A stretch of DNA of 40,379 nt from Planosporangium thailandense. Its GTDB lineage: Bacteria > Actinomycetota > Actinomycetes > Mycobacteriales > Micromonosporaceae. The position numbers and the translations under genes were made by a program. The stretch lies in assembly GCF_011947195.1 (NCBI RefSeq), contig NZ_JAATVY010000041.1, forward strand, positions 1 to 40,379, read 5' to 3'. This document shows positions 8,259 to 16,162 of this stretch, one piece after another (within the stretch, counting starts at the first letter, position 1; each line of letters starts with the position of its first letter). The notes beneath the pieces are model-generated. The model was not told where the DNA came from and ran no database searches. It was given only the letters and a program-made list of their open reading frames with translations.

Positions 8259-8660
8259 TCCGTCTCCTCGCCTCGAACCGTCAACGGCTGTCACGTTAAG
8301 CCGAGGGCGCGACAGTTTCTGTCCCCCGGTTGAGTTGGTTTCCGACACGGCACGGCCAGGTCGTGTGGTACTCGTTCGCACATTCCGCCGGTGTCAGCGG
8401 CGGCGAGAGGCGCCTCAAGGGTCAGGCGAACCGCTCACGGCGTCGACGCATCGACGGCGGGTGTGGGAGGTGGCTGGCCGTACCCGTTCCCCGATGGTCT
8501 CGTCCGAACCCGTCGCCGGGCCGCACGTCACTTTCTACGCTGGTCAGGGGCCGGATTCCAGTAACCTGTCGGTAGCGGTTTCGGTGCCGTGTCCGCAGTC
8601 GACGCGGGCGCCGCCCCCGCCCGGGGTCGCCGGGGCGCGCGCCGCGCCTTCGCGGGGGTC
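8259..8660. other. Gene-free stretch between membrane protein and HAD phosphatase
   Basis: I see no credible gene here; the open frames are Arg/Pro-rich and without domains. The left end should hold the minus-strand promoter of the membrane-protein gene. A small perfect inverted repeat GACAG-TTT-CTGTC lies near 8311-8323. Confidence 0.45.
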
Positions 8661-9515
8661 TCAGGTCAGGGGGACGCGAGCGCGCCGGTGGCGGCCGTAC
8701 ACCGCCAGCCCGATCGCGACCGCGGCGCCGAGGCCGACGGCCGCGGCGGCCATCGGAACCGCGGGACGTTGCCGCAGCCGGCGCATCAGCGGAATGGGGT
8801 GGCGGAACTCCAGTACCGGCCAGCCCCGCTCGACCGCCACCTTGCGCAGCGCCCGGTCCGGGTTGACCGCCGTCGGGTGGCCCACCGTCTCGAGCAGCGG
8901 CGTGTCGCTGATCGAATCCGAGTACGCGTAGGAGTCGGCGAGGTCGTAGGAGCGCTCGGCGGCGAGCTCGCGGATGGCGGTGGCCTTGTTCGGACCGGCT
9001 GCGTAGAACTCCACTTCGCCGGTGTAGCAGCCGTCCTCGATGACCATCCGGGTGGCGATGACGTCGGTGATGCCGAGCAGTTCGCCGATGGGGCGCACCA
9101 TCTCCTCGCCGGACGAGGAGACCAGTACGACGTCCCGTCCCGCCGCCCGGTGTTCGAGGATGAGGGAAGCGGCTTCCGCGTACACGTAGGGGTCTATCAG
9201 CTCGTGCAACGTCTCGTTGATGATCTGGCGGACCTGTTCGGCCCGCCAGCCCTTGCACAGTTGCGCGACCGCGTCGCGGATCCGGGCCATCTGCTGGTCG
9301 TCCGCGCCCCCGAGGCGGTAGAGGAGCTGTGCGTACGCGGCTTTGATCATCTCTCGGCGCCCGATGAGGCCGTCGCGGTAGAGCGGCCGGCCGAACGCGA
9401 GCGCGCTGGACTTCGCGATGACCGTCTTATCGAGGTCAAAAAATGCGGCGCTGCGACCCACGGGCGGCAGTCTAGCCGGCTGTGTTCGCCGCTCGTGGTT
9501 GATATGTGTCAACAT
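8661..9515 (-). CDS. HAD-IB family phosphatase with C-terminal membrane anchor
   Basis: The 284-residue protein has all four haloacid dehalogenase motifs of the SerB-like IB subfamily: FFDLDKTVI (nucleophile and acid Asp), VLVSSSGEE, a Lys in AGPNKATAIRE and YSDSISDTPLLE. A cap domain lies between motifs I and II. The last about 35 residues form one hydrophobic segment ending in RRARV, suggesting a membrane-anchored phosphatase facing the cytosol. The substrate is unknown; phosphoserine- and phospholipid-linked head groups are known for relatives. The start is uncertain: the first 18 residues look unconserved and GTG at 9461 (just before GRSAAFFDLDKT) is a good alternative, though neither start has a strong ribosome site. 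Confidence 0.88.
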   Translation of the reverse strand: MLTHINHERRTQPARLPPVGRSAAFFDLDKTVIAKSSALAFGRPLYRDGLIGRREMIKAAYAQLLYRLGGADDQQMARIRDAVAQLCKGWRAEQVRQIINETLHELIDPYVYAEAASLILEHRAAGRDVVLVSSSGEEMVRPIGELLGITDVIATRMVIEDGCYTGEVEFYAAGPNKATAIRELAAERSYDLADSYAYSDSISDTPLLETVGHPTAVNPDRALRKVAVERGWPVLEFRHPIPLMRRLRQRPAVPMAAAAVGLGAAVAIGLAVYGRHRRARVPLT

Positions 9516-9934
9516 TGTTCCGAGAAATCCGAGTGCATCGATACCGAGTTGCGGATAGTCGAACGTCGCGCTACTCGACGTACGGCGATACCTCGGGCAT
9601 GCTTAGTATTTGCGGTAAGCTTGCGCTTCCTGCCCTGTATGTCTGCTCTGTGGCGCATAATCCTGTTTCCGTGGCTACACCCTGGTTTCTCGGCGTTCAC
9701 ACCCCCCGTGATTGCCGAGCGGGTTCGGCTCGACCCCCCGGAGTCGGACCCACGACGACCCCCGCCTCCCCCCGGCGGGGGTCGTCCCTTGTACGGTCCC
9801 CGGCGACGGCCCAGCTCACGGGTGCATGTCCGCGAGACGATGTGCGGCAGGTTCAAGTGGCCTACGGGCTGGCGGGCATCCCCGGCGAAACGTCCTGTCA
9901 CGCCGACGTGAGAGCGCGGCCCTGGACGCGAGTG
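9516..9934. other. Gene-free stretch, AT-richer than its neighbours
   Basis: No gene is recognised. The part from about 9590 to 9690 is clearly less GC-rich than the window and includes TTAGTATTTGCGG-like text, suggesting promoter or regulatory DNA rather than coding sequence. A strong hairpin lies at 9754-9786. Confidence 0.45.
9754..9786. terminator. Strong GC hairpin, probable terminator
   Basis: A perfect 13-bp stem (9754-9766 with 9774-9786) encloses a 7-nt C-rich loop. It lies beyond the 3' end of the minus-strand lipoprotein gene, about 150 bp from its stop at 9935, and is followed on the plus strand by CCTT only. It could stop transcription from the lipoprotein gene. Confidence 0.55.
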
Positions 9935-10480
9935 TCAGCCGCAGCGCTCCTTGACGAACGAGCTGCGTGACACCACCTTGGAGCGCTTATGGTCAATCGG
10001 GGCTAGCACCTGGCCCGCTCCGATCCTGGGCAGGTCATCAGTGGTGAAGGTGACCGCTGGCGCGCTCGCGCCTTCAGGGCCACCGGTCGACGAATCGAGG
10101 GTGTAATGGTGCCCGGTTTCGATCGACGTCAACGGTACGACTTTGAAGCTGCCGGGGCTCGCGCCGATGATCTTCTCCTCGTTGGAGGTGATCTCCCAGC
10201 CGGGTCGTGCTGTCCCAAGCAGCTCCACCTCGACGTCTTGAACCCGGTTCGGCGGCGTGACCGTGACGGACCACAGGTGCAGCTCACCGTCCCTGCTGTG
10301 GTCATTGAGGTACAGCTCGACCCTGACTGTTGAGCGTTCACACACGGCGACGACCGCCGTCGGCCGCCCAGCGATCACGGACAAGGCCGCATATTGCACC
10401 GGATCCGGACCAAGGTAACAGGCGCCCAGCGATATCCATGCCATGACCGCGGCCACCGCCACGGCGAGCGACCGCCTCAT
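9935..10480 (-). CDS. Putative lipoprotein of unknown function
   Basis: The 181-residue protein starts with MRRS, a hydrophobic core and a lipobox ending LGAC with Cys21, so it is probably exported and lipid-anchored. The mature part is hydrophilic and beta-rich in appearance, with no recognised domain; it has three Cys including the lipidated one and one near the C-terminus. The longer open frame back to 10882 is rejected because the signal peptide begins at 10480. No ribosome site is obvious before the ATG. It is divergent from the DinB-like gene. Confidence 0.72.
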   Translation of the reverse strand: MRRSLAVAVAAVMAWISLGACYLGPDPVQYAALSVIAGRPTAVVAVCERSTVRVELYLNDHSRDGELHLWSVTVTPPNRVQDVEVELLGTARPGWEITSNEEKIIGASPGSFKVVPLTSIETGHHYTLDSSTGGPEGASAPAVTFTTDDLPRIGAGQVLAPIDHKRSKVVSRSSFVKERCG

Positions 10481-10932
10481 GAAGGAACTATCGATGATCA
10501 CTATCACGTGCCGATCACAGGTGGGCGTCAATGCCGCCAACCAGCGGCCTCGATCCGGAAGGCGATCGACATCGCCGGGATTCCGTGTCACCTGAGCTGG
10601 TGATCGCTCCCCGGACGAGTGCGACGCGAATGACGTGCGGAGTGCCATGAGATCGATTAGCGCTGATCTGATGGCCGGCAGGGTGGCTAGCGGACGGTGG
10701 CCGTACGAGGCGCCCGCGCCTGACGACAACCCGCCCGACAGCGGCGTTCGGGAGCCCTGCCGACCTGTAGCGCCTGAAGGTGCGGGTAGCGGGACCGCTC
10801 CCGTTCTCGACCTCGACTGACATCGACCGTCAGCAGAGCGGCCAGCCCAGCTTCCAGTGTCGTCAGGCGAATCGCCGGTCAACGGCCGGTTTTCGGTTGT
10901 TCGTAGAAGACTGCCTTTGGGATGCTTCGTAC
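10481..10932. other. Divergent intergenic region, lipoprotein / DinB
   Basis: About 450 bp without a credible gene. It must contain the promoters of both flanking genes. On the plus side, TTGTTC and GATGCT separated by 18 bp lie just before the DinB ATG, which would give a very short or absent leader; this match is weak. Confidence 0.4.
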
Positions 10933-11451
10933 ATGTCCTCCCTCCCGGCGACGTCCGCTGAAGACGCCATCAACCAATCGGCCCGAGCACAGTTCGATGC
11001 GTTCCTCAACGAACACCGGGAAGCGCTCAACGGCTGCCTCGACGGGCTGACCGAGGAGCAAGCGCGCCGGTCGCTGGTACCCTCCCGGACCACGCTGTTA
11101 GGGCTGGTGAAGCACGCAACCTTCGTCGAGAAGGTTTGGTTCGACGAAGCCATCACATGCCGGTCGCGCGCTGAAATCGGCATCCCGGCGACACCGGACG
11201 AGTCGTTCATCCTCGATGACGACGACACCATCGCCACCGTCCGGCGAGCACACCGCGAAGCATGCGAGGCATCACGCCGTGCGACGTCCTCGCTGGGGCT
11301 GGACGACATGGTCCACGGCAACCGGCGCGGTCCCCTCCCGCTGCGCTGGGTATACCTCCACGTGCTGCGCGAGCTCGCGCAGCACTGCGGCCACGCAGAC
11401 ATCCTGCGCGAGCAGCTTGTCAACGAGCAGCGCCCAGACGTCCGCCCATAG
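10933..11451 (+). CDS. DinB-like (DUF664-type) protein
   Basis: The 172-residue protein has the four-helix layout of the DinB/YfiT superfamily. The region LLGLVKHATFVEKVWF (His61) and the C-terminal helix with RELAQHCGHADILREQL hold the His residues that usually bind a metal ion. Members include thiol S-transferases using bacillithiol or mycothiol as well as many of unknown function; the actinomycete host makes a mycothiol-linked role plausible. The ATG at 10933 begins at MSSLPAT; residues encoded upstream in the same frame do not look like protein. It stands alone on the plus strand. Confidence 0.85.
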   Translation: MSSLPATSAEDAINQSARAQFDAFLNEHREALNGCLDGLTEEQARRSLVPSRTTLLGLVKHATFVEKVWFDEAITCRSRAEIGIPATPDESFILDDDDTIATVRRAHREACEASRRATSSLGLDDMVHGNRRGPLPLRWVYLHVLRELAQHCGHADILREQLVNEQRPDVRP

Positions 11452-11565
11452 CCGCCTGTCGCAGTCAAACGCCTTCGTGCCCCGGTAACGGCCCGCCCAC
11501 TCCGCGCGGTCGTGTCGGTTTGTCTCAGCGCGGAGACATAGCAGATCAACGACTGTCGCCTTGGA

Positions 11566-11593
11566 CTGTCCACAGGCACCCTCGCTGTCCACA
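11566..11593. promoter_or_regulatory. Two Streptomyces-type DnaA boxes (CTGTCCACA)
   Basis: CTGTCCACA occurs at 11566-11574 and 11585-11593, same orientation, 19 bp apart, about 90-110 bp upstream of the Tad operon start. Both fit the relaxed actinomycete DnaA-box consensus. They may bind DnaA or be part of an unrelated operator. Confidence 0.45.
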
Positions 11594-11678
11594 GATCAAC
11601 CGAGCTGGGCGGCGCCGACCCCACCGCTTGCCCCACGGTGGGGCGGTCCGTTCCGCCCCTCGATCCGTGGAGACCGCC

Positions 11679-12773
11679 GTGGCCTCTCGCCGAACCGCAG
11701 TCTGTGAGCCGCTCCGCCCTCTCCTGATCACCGATGACCCGTACCTGCTCGACGAAGCCGTGCGGATCGCCTCGGACGCGCGCGTGGAGCTGGACGTCGC
11801 GCCCGATCCGGTCGCGGCACGCACCCGTTTCGCCGCGGCTCCGCTCGTACTGGTGGGGGTACGGGCGGCCGAGGCCTGCGCGCGGGCCCGGCTACCCCGA
11901 CGCCCCGGGGTCGTGCTCGTCGTCGTCGAGCCGCTCGAACAGCCGCCGTGGGACGTGGCTGAGAACCTCGGCGCCGAACACATCGCCGTGCTGCCTGCCG
12001 CCGAGCCTTGGCTGGTGGACCGGCTGGCCGCCGCGGTCGGAGCGCCCCGACCGGCGGCGGTCGTCGCGGTGCTCGGTGGGCGGGGCGGTGCCGGCACGAG
12101 CGTACTGGCGGCCGGGCTGGCCGTGACCGCGGCGCGCGCCGGCCTGCGGGCCCTGCTGGTCGATGCCGATCCGATCGGCGGTGGGGCCGACCTGGTCCTC
12201 GGTTGGGAGGACCTGGACGGGCTGCGGTGGCCCGCGCTTTCGCACGGCTCCTCGGGCGTGGCGCCGCCGGCGCTCGTGGACGCGCTGCCCAACCGGGGCG
12301 AGCTCGCGGTGCTCTCCTGGGACCGTGGCGAGCTGGTATCGGTACCACCGGACGCGATGGAGGCCGCCCTGGACGCCGGCCGCGCCAGCCGTGACCTCGT
12401 GGTCGTCGATCTGCCCCGGCGCCTCGACGACGCGGCCGTGGTCGCGTTGACGGCCGCGGACCGCGCCCTGCTGCTCGTGCCGGCCGAGCTTCGCGCCTGT
12501 GCGGCCGCGGCCCGCGTAGCCGCTGTCGCGGCGGTCCATACCGGTGCGCTCCGGGTGGTCGTACGCGGTCCGGCTCCCGGACGGCTCAAGGCTCGCGAGA
12601 TCGCCCGGGCGCTGGGCCTTCCCCTTGCCGGGACGCTTCGCAGCGAGCCCGAACTCGCCCGAGCCATCGAACGCGGCCAGCCGCCGGCGGGCACCGGTCG
12701 GGGCCGGCTGGCGCTGCTCTGCCAGCGGATTCTGCGCGAGCTGAACCTCGAGGCACGGGAGCCGGTGGCATGA
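11679..12773 (+). CDS. TadZ/CpaE/Ssd-like septum-site family protein
   Basis: The 364-residue protein has an N-terminal receiver-like region (about 12-120) and a ParA/MinD-like fold from about 127. This matches Ssd/CpaE/TadZ proteins, which place Tad pili at the cell pole or affect septation in actinobacteria. The P-loop reads GGRGGAGTS (133-141): the signature Lys is Arg135 and the usual P-loop Lys is Thr140, so ATP hydrolysis is doubtful. Downstream elements VDADPIGGGADLVLG and VVVDLPRR fit the ParA fold. GTG at 11679 has a GGAG site 6-7 nt upstream; the frame is open much further back but overlaps dinB. It heads the Tad operon and overlaps tadA by 4 bp. Confidence 0.9.
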   Translation: MASRRTAVCEPLRPLLITDDPYLLDEAVRIASDARVELDVAPDPVAARTRFAAAPLVLVGVRAAEACARARLPRRPGVVLVVVEPLEQPPWDVAENLGAEHIAVLPAAEPWLVDRLAAAVGAPRPAAVVAVLGGRGGAGTSVLAAGLAVTAARAGLRALLVDADPIGGGADLVLGWEDLDGLRWPALSHGSSGVAPPALVDALPNRGELAVLSWDRGELVSVPPDAMEAALDAGRASRDLVVVDLPRRLDDAAVVALTAADRALLLVPAELRACAAAARVAAVAAVHTGALRVVVRGPAPGRLKAREIARALGLPLAGTLRSEPELARAIERGQPPAGTGRGRLALLCQRILRELNLEAREPVA

Positions 12774-13831
12774 CCACCGAAACGGCCGATCCGTCCGGCC
12801 CGGCTCACGGCGCCAGCGGTGTAGGCGGGCTGATGGCGCTGCTCGCCCAGGCCGACGTGACCGACGTGCTGGTCAACGGGGCAGACGTCTGGGTCGACCG
12901 GGGAGCCGGCCTGCAGCGGGCGGGCGTCTGGCTCGGGCCTCCGGCTGACGTACGTCGCCTCGCGCAGCGGCTCGCGGCTGCCGCCGGGCGTCGCCTCGAC
13001 GAGGGCAGCCCCTTCGTCGACGCGCGGTTGCCCGACGGCACCCGGTTGCACGCGGTACTGCCGCCCATAGCCCGCGACGGCCCGTACCTGTCGCTGCGGA
13101 CCCTTCGCCGACGCGCGTTCACCCTGCCCGAACTCGTAGCCGCCGGCAGCCTCGACGTCGAAGCGGCCGCGCTGCTCGCCGCGATCGTGGCCGCACGGTT
13201 GGCCTACCTTGTGGCCGGCGGGACGGGGGCGGGCAAGACGACGCTCCTGGCGACCCTCCTGTCGCTCGTACCCCCGACCGAACGGATCGTCGTCGTCGAG
13301 GACGCGGCTGAGCTGCGGCCGGCGCATCCACACGTCGTGGCGTTGGAAGGCCGGCCACCCAACATCGAGGGCGCGGGTGCGGTGACACTGCGCGACCTCG
13401 TACGGCAGGCGCTCCGGATGAGGCCGGACCGGCTCATCGTGGGCGAGTGCCGCGGCGCCGAAGTCATCGATCTCCTCGGGGCGCTGAACACCGGCCACGA
13501 GGGTGGTGCGGGCACGCTCCACGCCAACAGTTCGGCGGACGTACCCGCTCGGTTGGAGGCGTTGGGGCTTCTCGGCGGAGTGCCCAGGGAAGCGCTGCAC
13601 GCCCAGATCGTCGCCGCTCTCCAGGTCGTGCTCCAGGTACGTGCGACGGCGACCGGTCGCGTCCTGGACGAGATCTGCCTGCTGCTGCCTGCGGCCGGGT
13701 CGCGGCTCGTGCGGGCCGTACCCGCCTGGCGGCGCGGCACCGGAGCCGGCCCGGCTGCCCGGGAGCTCGCGGACCTGCTGGCGGCGCGCGGCGTCGCGCC
13801 TCCACCGGTACTACACAGGGGGTCGTCGTGA
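12770..13831 (+). CDS. tadA: TadA/CpaF-type secretion ATPase
   Basis: The 353-residue protein is a type II/IV secretion hexameric ATPase of the CpaF/TadA branch that powers Tad pilus assembly. It shows Walker A GGTGAGKTTLL (Lys156), the Asp box region VVVEDAAELR, Walker B-like LIVGECRGAEVIDLL and the His box GGAGTLHANSS. The N-terminal domain is short compared with longer CpaF proteins, as in other actinobacterial versions. The ATG lies in an ATGA overlap with the tadZ stop, and its own stop overlaps the tadB GTG, so the cluster is translationally coupled. It is cytosolic, at the inner face of the membrane. Confidence 0.95.
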   Translation: MTTETADPSGPAHGASGVGGLMALLAQADVTDVLVNGADVWVDRGAGLQRAGVWLGPPADVRRLAQRLAAAAGRRLDEGSPFVDARLPDGTRLHAVLPPIARDGPYLSLRTLRRRAFTLPELVAAGSLDVEAAALLAAIVAARLAYLVAGGTGAGKTTLLATLLSLVPPTERIVVVEDAAELRPAHPHVVALEGRPPNIEGAGAVTLRDLVRQALRMRPDRLIVGECRGAEVIDLLGALNTGHEGGAGTLHANSSADVPARLEALGLLGGVPREALHAQIVAALQVVLQVRATATGRVLDEICLLLPAAGSRLVRAVPAWRRGTGAGPAARELADLLAARGVAPPPVLHRGSS

Positions 13832-14547
13832 TCCGGGGAAGGGGCGCACGGCGGCGGCTGTCACGGCTCACCGGTTCGCGGGCGTCCCGGCAGGTACGGC
13901 TCGCCGCAGTGGTCGCGCGACCGCGCACCACCCTGGCGATGGCGGGCGTTGCCACCCTCGCCGCCGGCGTGGCGGGAGCCTTCGGCGGCGGGGTCGCCGC
14001 CGCCCTCGTGCTGGGGTACGCGCTCCTCGCGCTGCGGGCGCTGCGCCGGGCTGTGACGGATCGGGGGCTCGCCGACGGCCGCGACGCCGCGCTGGACCGG
14101 ATCGGAGGCCTCGCAGCGGACCTGCGTGCCGGCGTCACCACTTCGACGGCCGTGGAAGCGGTCCGGGCAGCCCTACAGGCAGGCAAGGCGGATCCGGCGG
14201 TACGGCGGGCCCTGGCACTGCTGTCCGTCGCGTACGAGGTGAGCGAACAGCTGGGCTCGCCGCTGGCTGACCTGCTCGACCGCGTTGAGCACGACCTGCG
14301 CGCCGTCGAGCGGGCGCGGCTCGCCGTGGCGGCGCAGACCACCGGCGCCCGGTCCAGCGCGGTGCTGCTCGCGTTGCTGCCCGTCGCCGGCGTGGGCCTG
14401 GGGTACGCGATGGGGGCCCGGCCGGTCTACACACTGCTGCACACACCGTCGGGGGCGGTCTGTGCGCTTGCTGCGCTGGCTCTCCAGTACGGCGGTCTGA
14501 GCTGGACCGGCAGGCTGTGCCGGAGCGCCGTGGAGCGGGCGTCGTGA
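13828..14547 (+). CDS. tadB: TadB-like type II secretion F-domain membrane protein
   Basis: The 239-residue protein has an N-terminal hydrophobic pair (about residues 30-70), a helical cytosolic T2SSF domain in the middle (LAADLRAGVTTSTAVEAVRAAL to VEHDLRAVERARLAV region) and C-terminal membrane segments (AVLLALLPVAGVGLGYAMG and a following helix). With TadC it should form the membrane platform on which TadA acts. The GTG start at 13828 sits in a GTGA overlap with tadA and has an AGGGGG site. It is shorter than proteobacterial TadB, in line with actinobacterial homologues. Confidence 0.87.
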   Translation: MIRGRGARRRLSRLTGSRASRQVRLAAVVARPRTTLAMAGVATLAAGVAGAFGGGVAAALVLGYALLALRALRRAVTDRGLADGRDAALDRIGGLAADLRAGVTTSTAVEAVRAALQAGKADPAVRRALALLSVAYEVSEQLGSPLADLLDRVEHDLRAVERARLAVAAQTTGARSSAVLLALLPVAGVGLGYAMGARPVYTLLHTPSGAVCALAALALQYGGLSWTGRLCRSAVERAS

Positions 14548-15302
14548 CGGCCGGCCGACGCCGAGCCCCCGGTGCGCGGGGCCCGTGGCGCCGCGCCTCC
14601 GCCACGCCGGTCCGCCAGCGAAGCGCGGCGGAAAGTTGGCGAGCAGGCGCGACGCCGAACTGGCGAGCAGGCGCGACGCCGCGCCCGCGAGAAGGTGCGA
14701 CGCCGAACTGGCGAGCCGGCGCGGCGGTGGCCCTGGCGGGCGTGGCCACGGCGGGCCTGGTGGGTGGCTGGTTCGGCCCGGCGGCCGGTGGGGTTGTCGC
14801 CGTCACGGGCTGGTGGGCGTTACGGCGCTGGCCGGTGGGTAGCGGGGGCGAGCGCCGAGCGGCCGCCGCTGATCTGCCGGTCGCGGTCGATCTGCTGGCC
14901 GCCGCTCTCCGAGCAGGTGCTCCCCAGGCCAGGGCCGCCGAGGTCGTCGGCGAAGCGTTCGGCGGTCCGCTCGGCCGGCGTCTGGTACGCGTCGCAACCG
15001 CGCTACGCCTCGGCGCGAGGCCGGTGGAGGCGTGGGCGCCGTTGACTGACGTTCCGGGCGTCGAGCGGGTGTGCCGCGCCGCCGTACGCAGTGCCGACAG
15101 CGGCGGGGCGATGGCCGGGGCGCTCGACCGGGTCGCCGGTGACCTGAGAGCGATCAGGGCAGCGCGGGCCGAGGCTGCGGCCCAGCGCCTGGGCGTACTG
15201 GTCGTACTACCGCTCGGCCTGTGTTTTCTACCCGCCTTTCTGCTCACCGGTGTGGTGCCGGTGGTCGTCGCCGTGCTCGGCGACGTTCTTCGATCCGGAT
15301 GA
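14544..15302 (+). CDS. tadC: TadC-like type II secretion F-domain membrane protein
   Basis: The 252-residue protein has a T2SSF domain (DLPVAVDLLAAALRAGAPQ to IRAARAEAAAQRLG) flanked by hydrophobic segments (VALAGVATAGLVGGWFG and a pair, then the C-terminal LVVLPLGLCFLPAFLLTGV). It pairs with TadB in the pilus platform. The first about 60 residues are unusual: Arg-rich and containing an eight-residue tandem repeat WRAGATPN in almost four copies. The GTG start overlaps the tadB stop; a start beyond the repeat would leave the gene uncoupled. Confidence 0.85.
   Translation: MTAGRRRAPGARGPWRRASATPVRQRSAAESWRAGATPNWRAGATPRPREGATPNWRAGAAVALAGVATAGLVGGWFGPAAGGVVAVTGWWALRRWPVGSGGERRAAAADLPVAVDLLAAALRAGAPQARAAEVVGEAFGGPLGRRLVRVATALRLGARPVEAWAPLTDVPGVERVCRAAVRSADSGGAMAGALDRVAGDLRAIRAARAEAAAQRLGVLVVLPLGLCFLPAFLLTGVVPVVVAVLGDVLRSG
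14637..14730 (+). repeat. 24-bp in-frame tandem repeats in TadC N-terminus
   Basis: Units at 14637-14660, 14661-14684, 14685-14708 and a degenerate fourth to about 14730 encode WRAGATPN, WRAGATPR, PREGATPN and WRAGAAVA. The repeat sits just before the first membrane segment. Confidence 0.85.
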
Positions 15303-15323
15303 GCTCGATCAGGAGGAACCGAG

Positions 15324-15506
15324 ATGACCCGAACGAAGATCCGGAAGCTGTTGGATCGGCTGCGCGGTGACGCCGGCATGAATACCGCCGAGTACGCGGT
15401 CGGGACCCTCGCCGCGGTCGCGTTCGCCGGCCTGCTGCTCAAGGTCGTCACGTCCGATACGGTCCGCGCGGCGCTCGCCGCCATCATCCAGCGGGCCCTC
15501 AATTGA
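15324..15506 (+). CDS. DUF4244 Flp-type pilin
   Basis: The 60-residue protein has a basic leader and the type IVb prepilin site: Gly18 followed by MNTAEY, giving Glu at +5 and Tyr at +6 after cleavage, then a hydrophobic helix GTLAAVAFAGLLLKVV. This is the main pilus subunit candidate of the Tad locus. A strong AGGAGG site precedes the ATG, the only gene of the operon with its own gap (21 bp), as expected for a highly made subunit. The stop overlaps a TTG that may start the next gene. Confidence 0.92.
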   Translation: MTRTKIRKLLDRLRGDAGMNTAEYAVGTLAAVAFAGLLLKVVTSDTVRAALAAIIQRALN

Positions 15507-16162
15507 GTCGGCGTCGAGGCCGGGATCGGGCTGCCGCAAACCGGCGCATCGGCCCGCCGTGGGCGCGGTGCGGCCGCAGCAGCAATCCACTGGCCGGTCA
15601 CGCGCACCCGCCGTCCAGCACCGGGGATCCGCCAGCCGGGGGCGACGGCGATCGGTCGTCCCGCAACCGCGCCGGGTCGGCCCGTCAGTGTGACCCGGAG
15701 ATCGCGGTCGTGAACCGCCAGTGTGACCCGGAGATCGCGGTCGTGAACCGCCAGTGTGACCCGGAGATCGCGGTCGTGAACCGCCCGGGCGGCGGCTACC
15801 GGCGGTGGGCGGTGCGGGACCGGGACGGCGAGCGCGGGTCGGTGACGGCCGAACTGGCGGTCGCCATGCCGGTGCTCGTCTTGCTGCTGGTCGCGGGGCT
15901 GGCCTCGGTGAACGCTGTCGCCACGAAGTTGCGCTGCGTCGATGCGGCGCGGGAAGCGGCGCGGACACAGGCGCGGGGCGATGGGGGTGTCGCGGCCGGC
16001 CGCCGTGCCGCACCCGCCGGCTCCGACGTCACCGTCGACGGGGACGGGGAGCTGGTCCGGGCGACGGTACGCGCAATCGTGCACCCGCTTGGCGGCCGGC
16101 TGCCGGGCCTCGGCATCGAAGCGTACGCCGTGGCCGCGCGCGAGCCGGAGCCGGTGTCGTGA
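15503..16162 (+). CDS. TadE-like pseudopilin with long repetitive N-terminal extension
   Basis: Residues from about 108 onward are a typical TadE minor pilin: RGSVTAELAVAMPVLVLLL gives a cleavable G-S-V-T-A-E-L site and membrane helix, followed by CVDAAREAARTQARGD and a small exported domain. The start is uncertain. A TTG at 15503 overlaps the pilin stop and would give 219 residues with an odd hydrophilic extension that includes three copies of RQCDPEIAVVN; in-frame GTG codons at the repeats or just before RDRDGERGS (about 15810) would give the usual family length near 115-120. The shorter form fits the family; the unbroken frame and exact multiple-of-three repeat support the longer. Its stop overlaps the next gene by 4 bp. 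Confidence 0.8.
   Translation: MSRRRGRDRAAANRRIGPPWARCGRSSNPLAGHAHPPSSTGDPPAGGDGDRSSRNRAGSARQCDPEIAVVNRQCDPEIAVVNRQCDPEIAVVNRPGGGYRRWAVRDRDGERGSVTAELAVAMPVLVLLLVAGLASVNAVATKLRCVDAAREAARTQARGDGGVAAGRRAAPAGSDVTVDGDGELVRATVRAIVHPLGGRLPGLGIEAYAVAAREPEPVS
15686..15784 (+). repeat. Three perfect 33-bp tandem repeats at the TadE 5' end
   Basis: Copies at 15686-15718, 15719-15751 and 15752-15784 are identical and contiguous. In the TadE frame they encode RQCDPEIAVVN three times. Identity of all three copies suggests recent expansion. Confidence 0.93.

Noticed and set aside
9690-9760. tRNA-like text around GGGTTCGGCTCGACCC
   Set aside because: No complete cloverleaf: acceptor and anticodon stems cannot be built around it.
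10500-10900. N-terminal extension of the lipoprotein or an extra small gene
   Set aside because: A signal peptide starts at 10480, and the translation upstream is low-complexity without family resemblance.
11546-13600. Long minus-strand open frame (about 684 codons) over tadZ and tadA
   Set aside because: Antisense shadow of well-supported genes; its translation is Arg/Ser/Ala-rich without domains, as usual in GC-rich DNA.
15686-15784. CRISPR-like direct repeats of 33 bp
   Set aside because: The three copies are contiguous with no spacers and no cas genes are present; it is a minisatellite.
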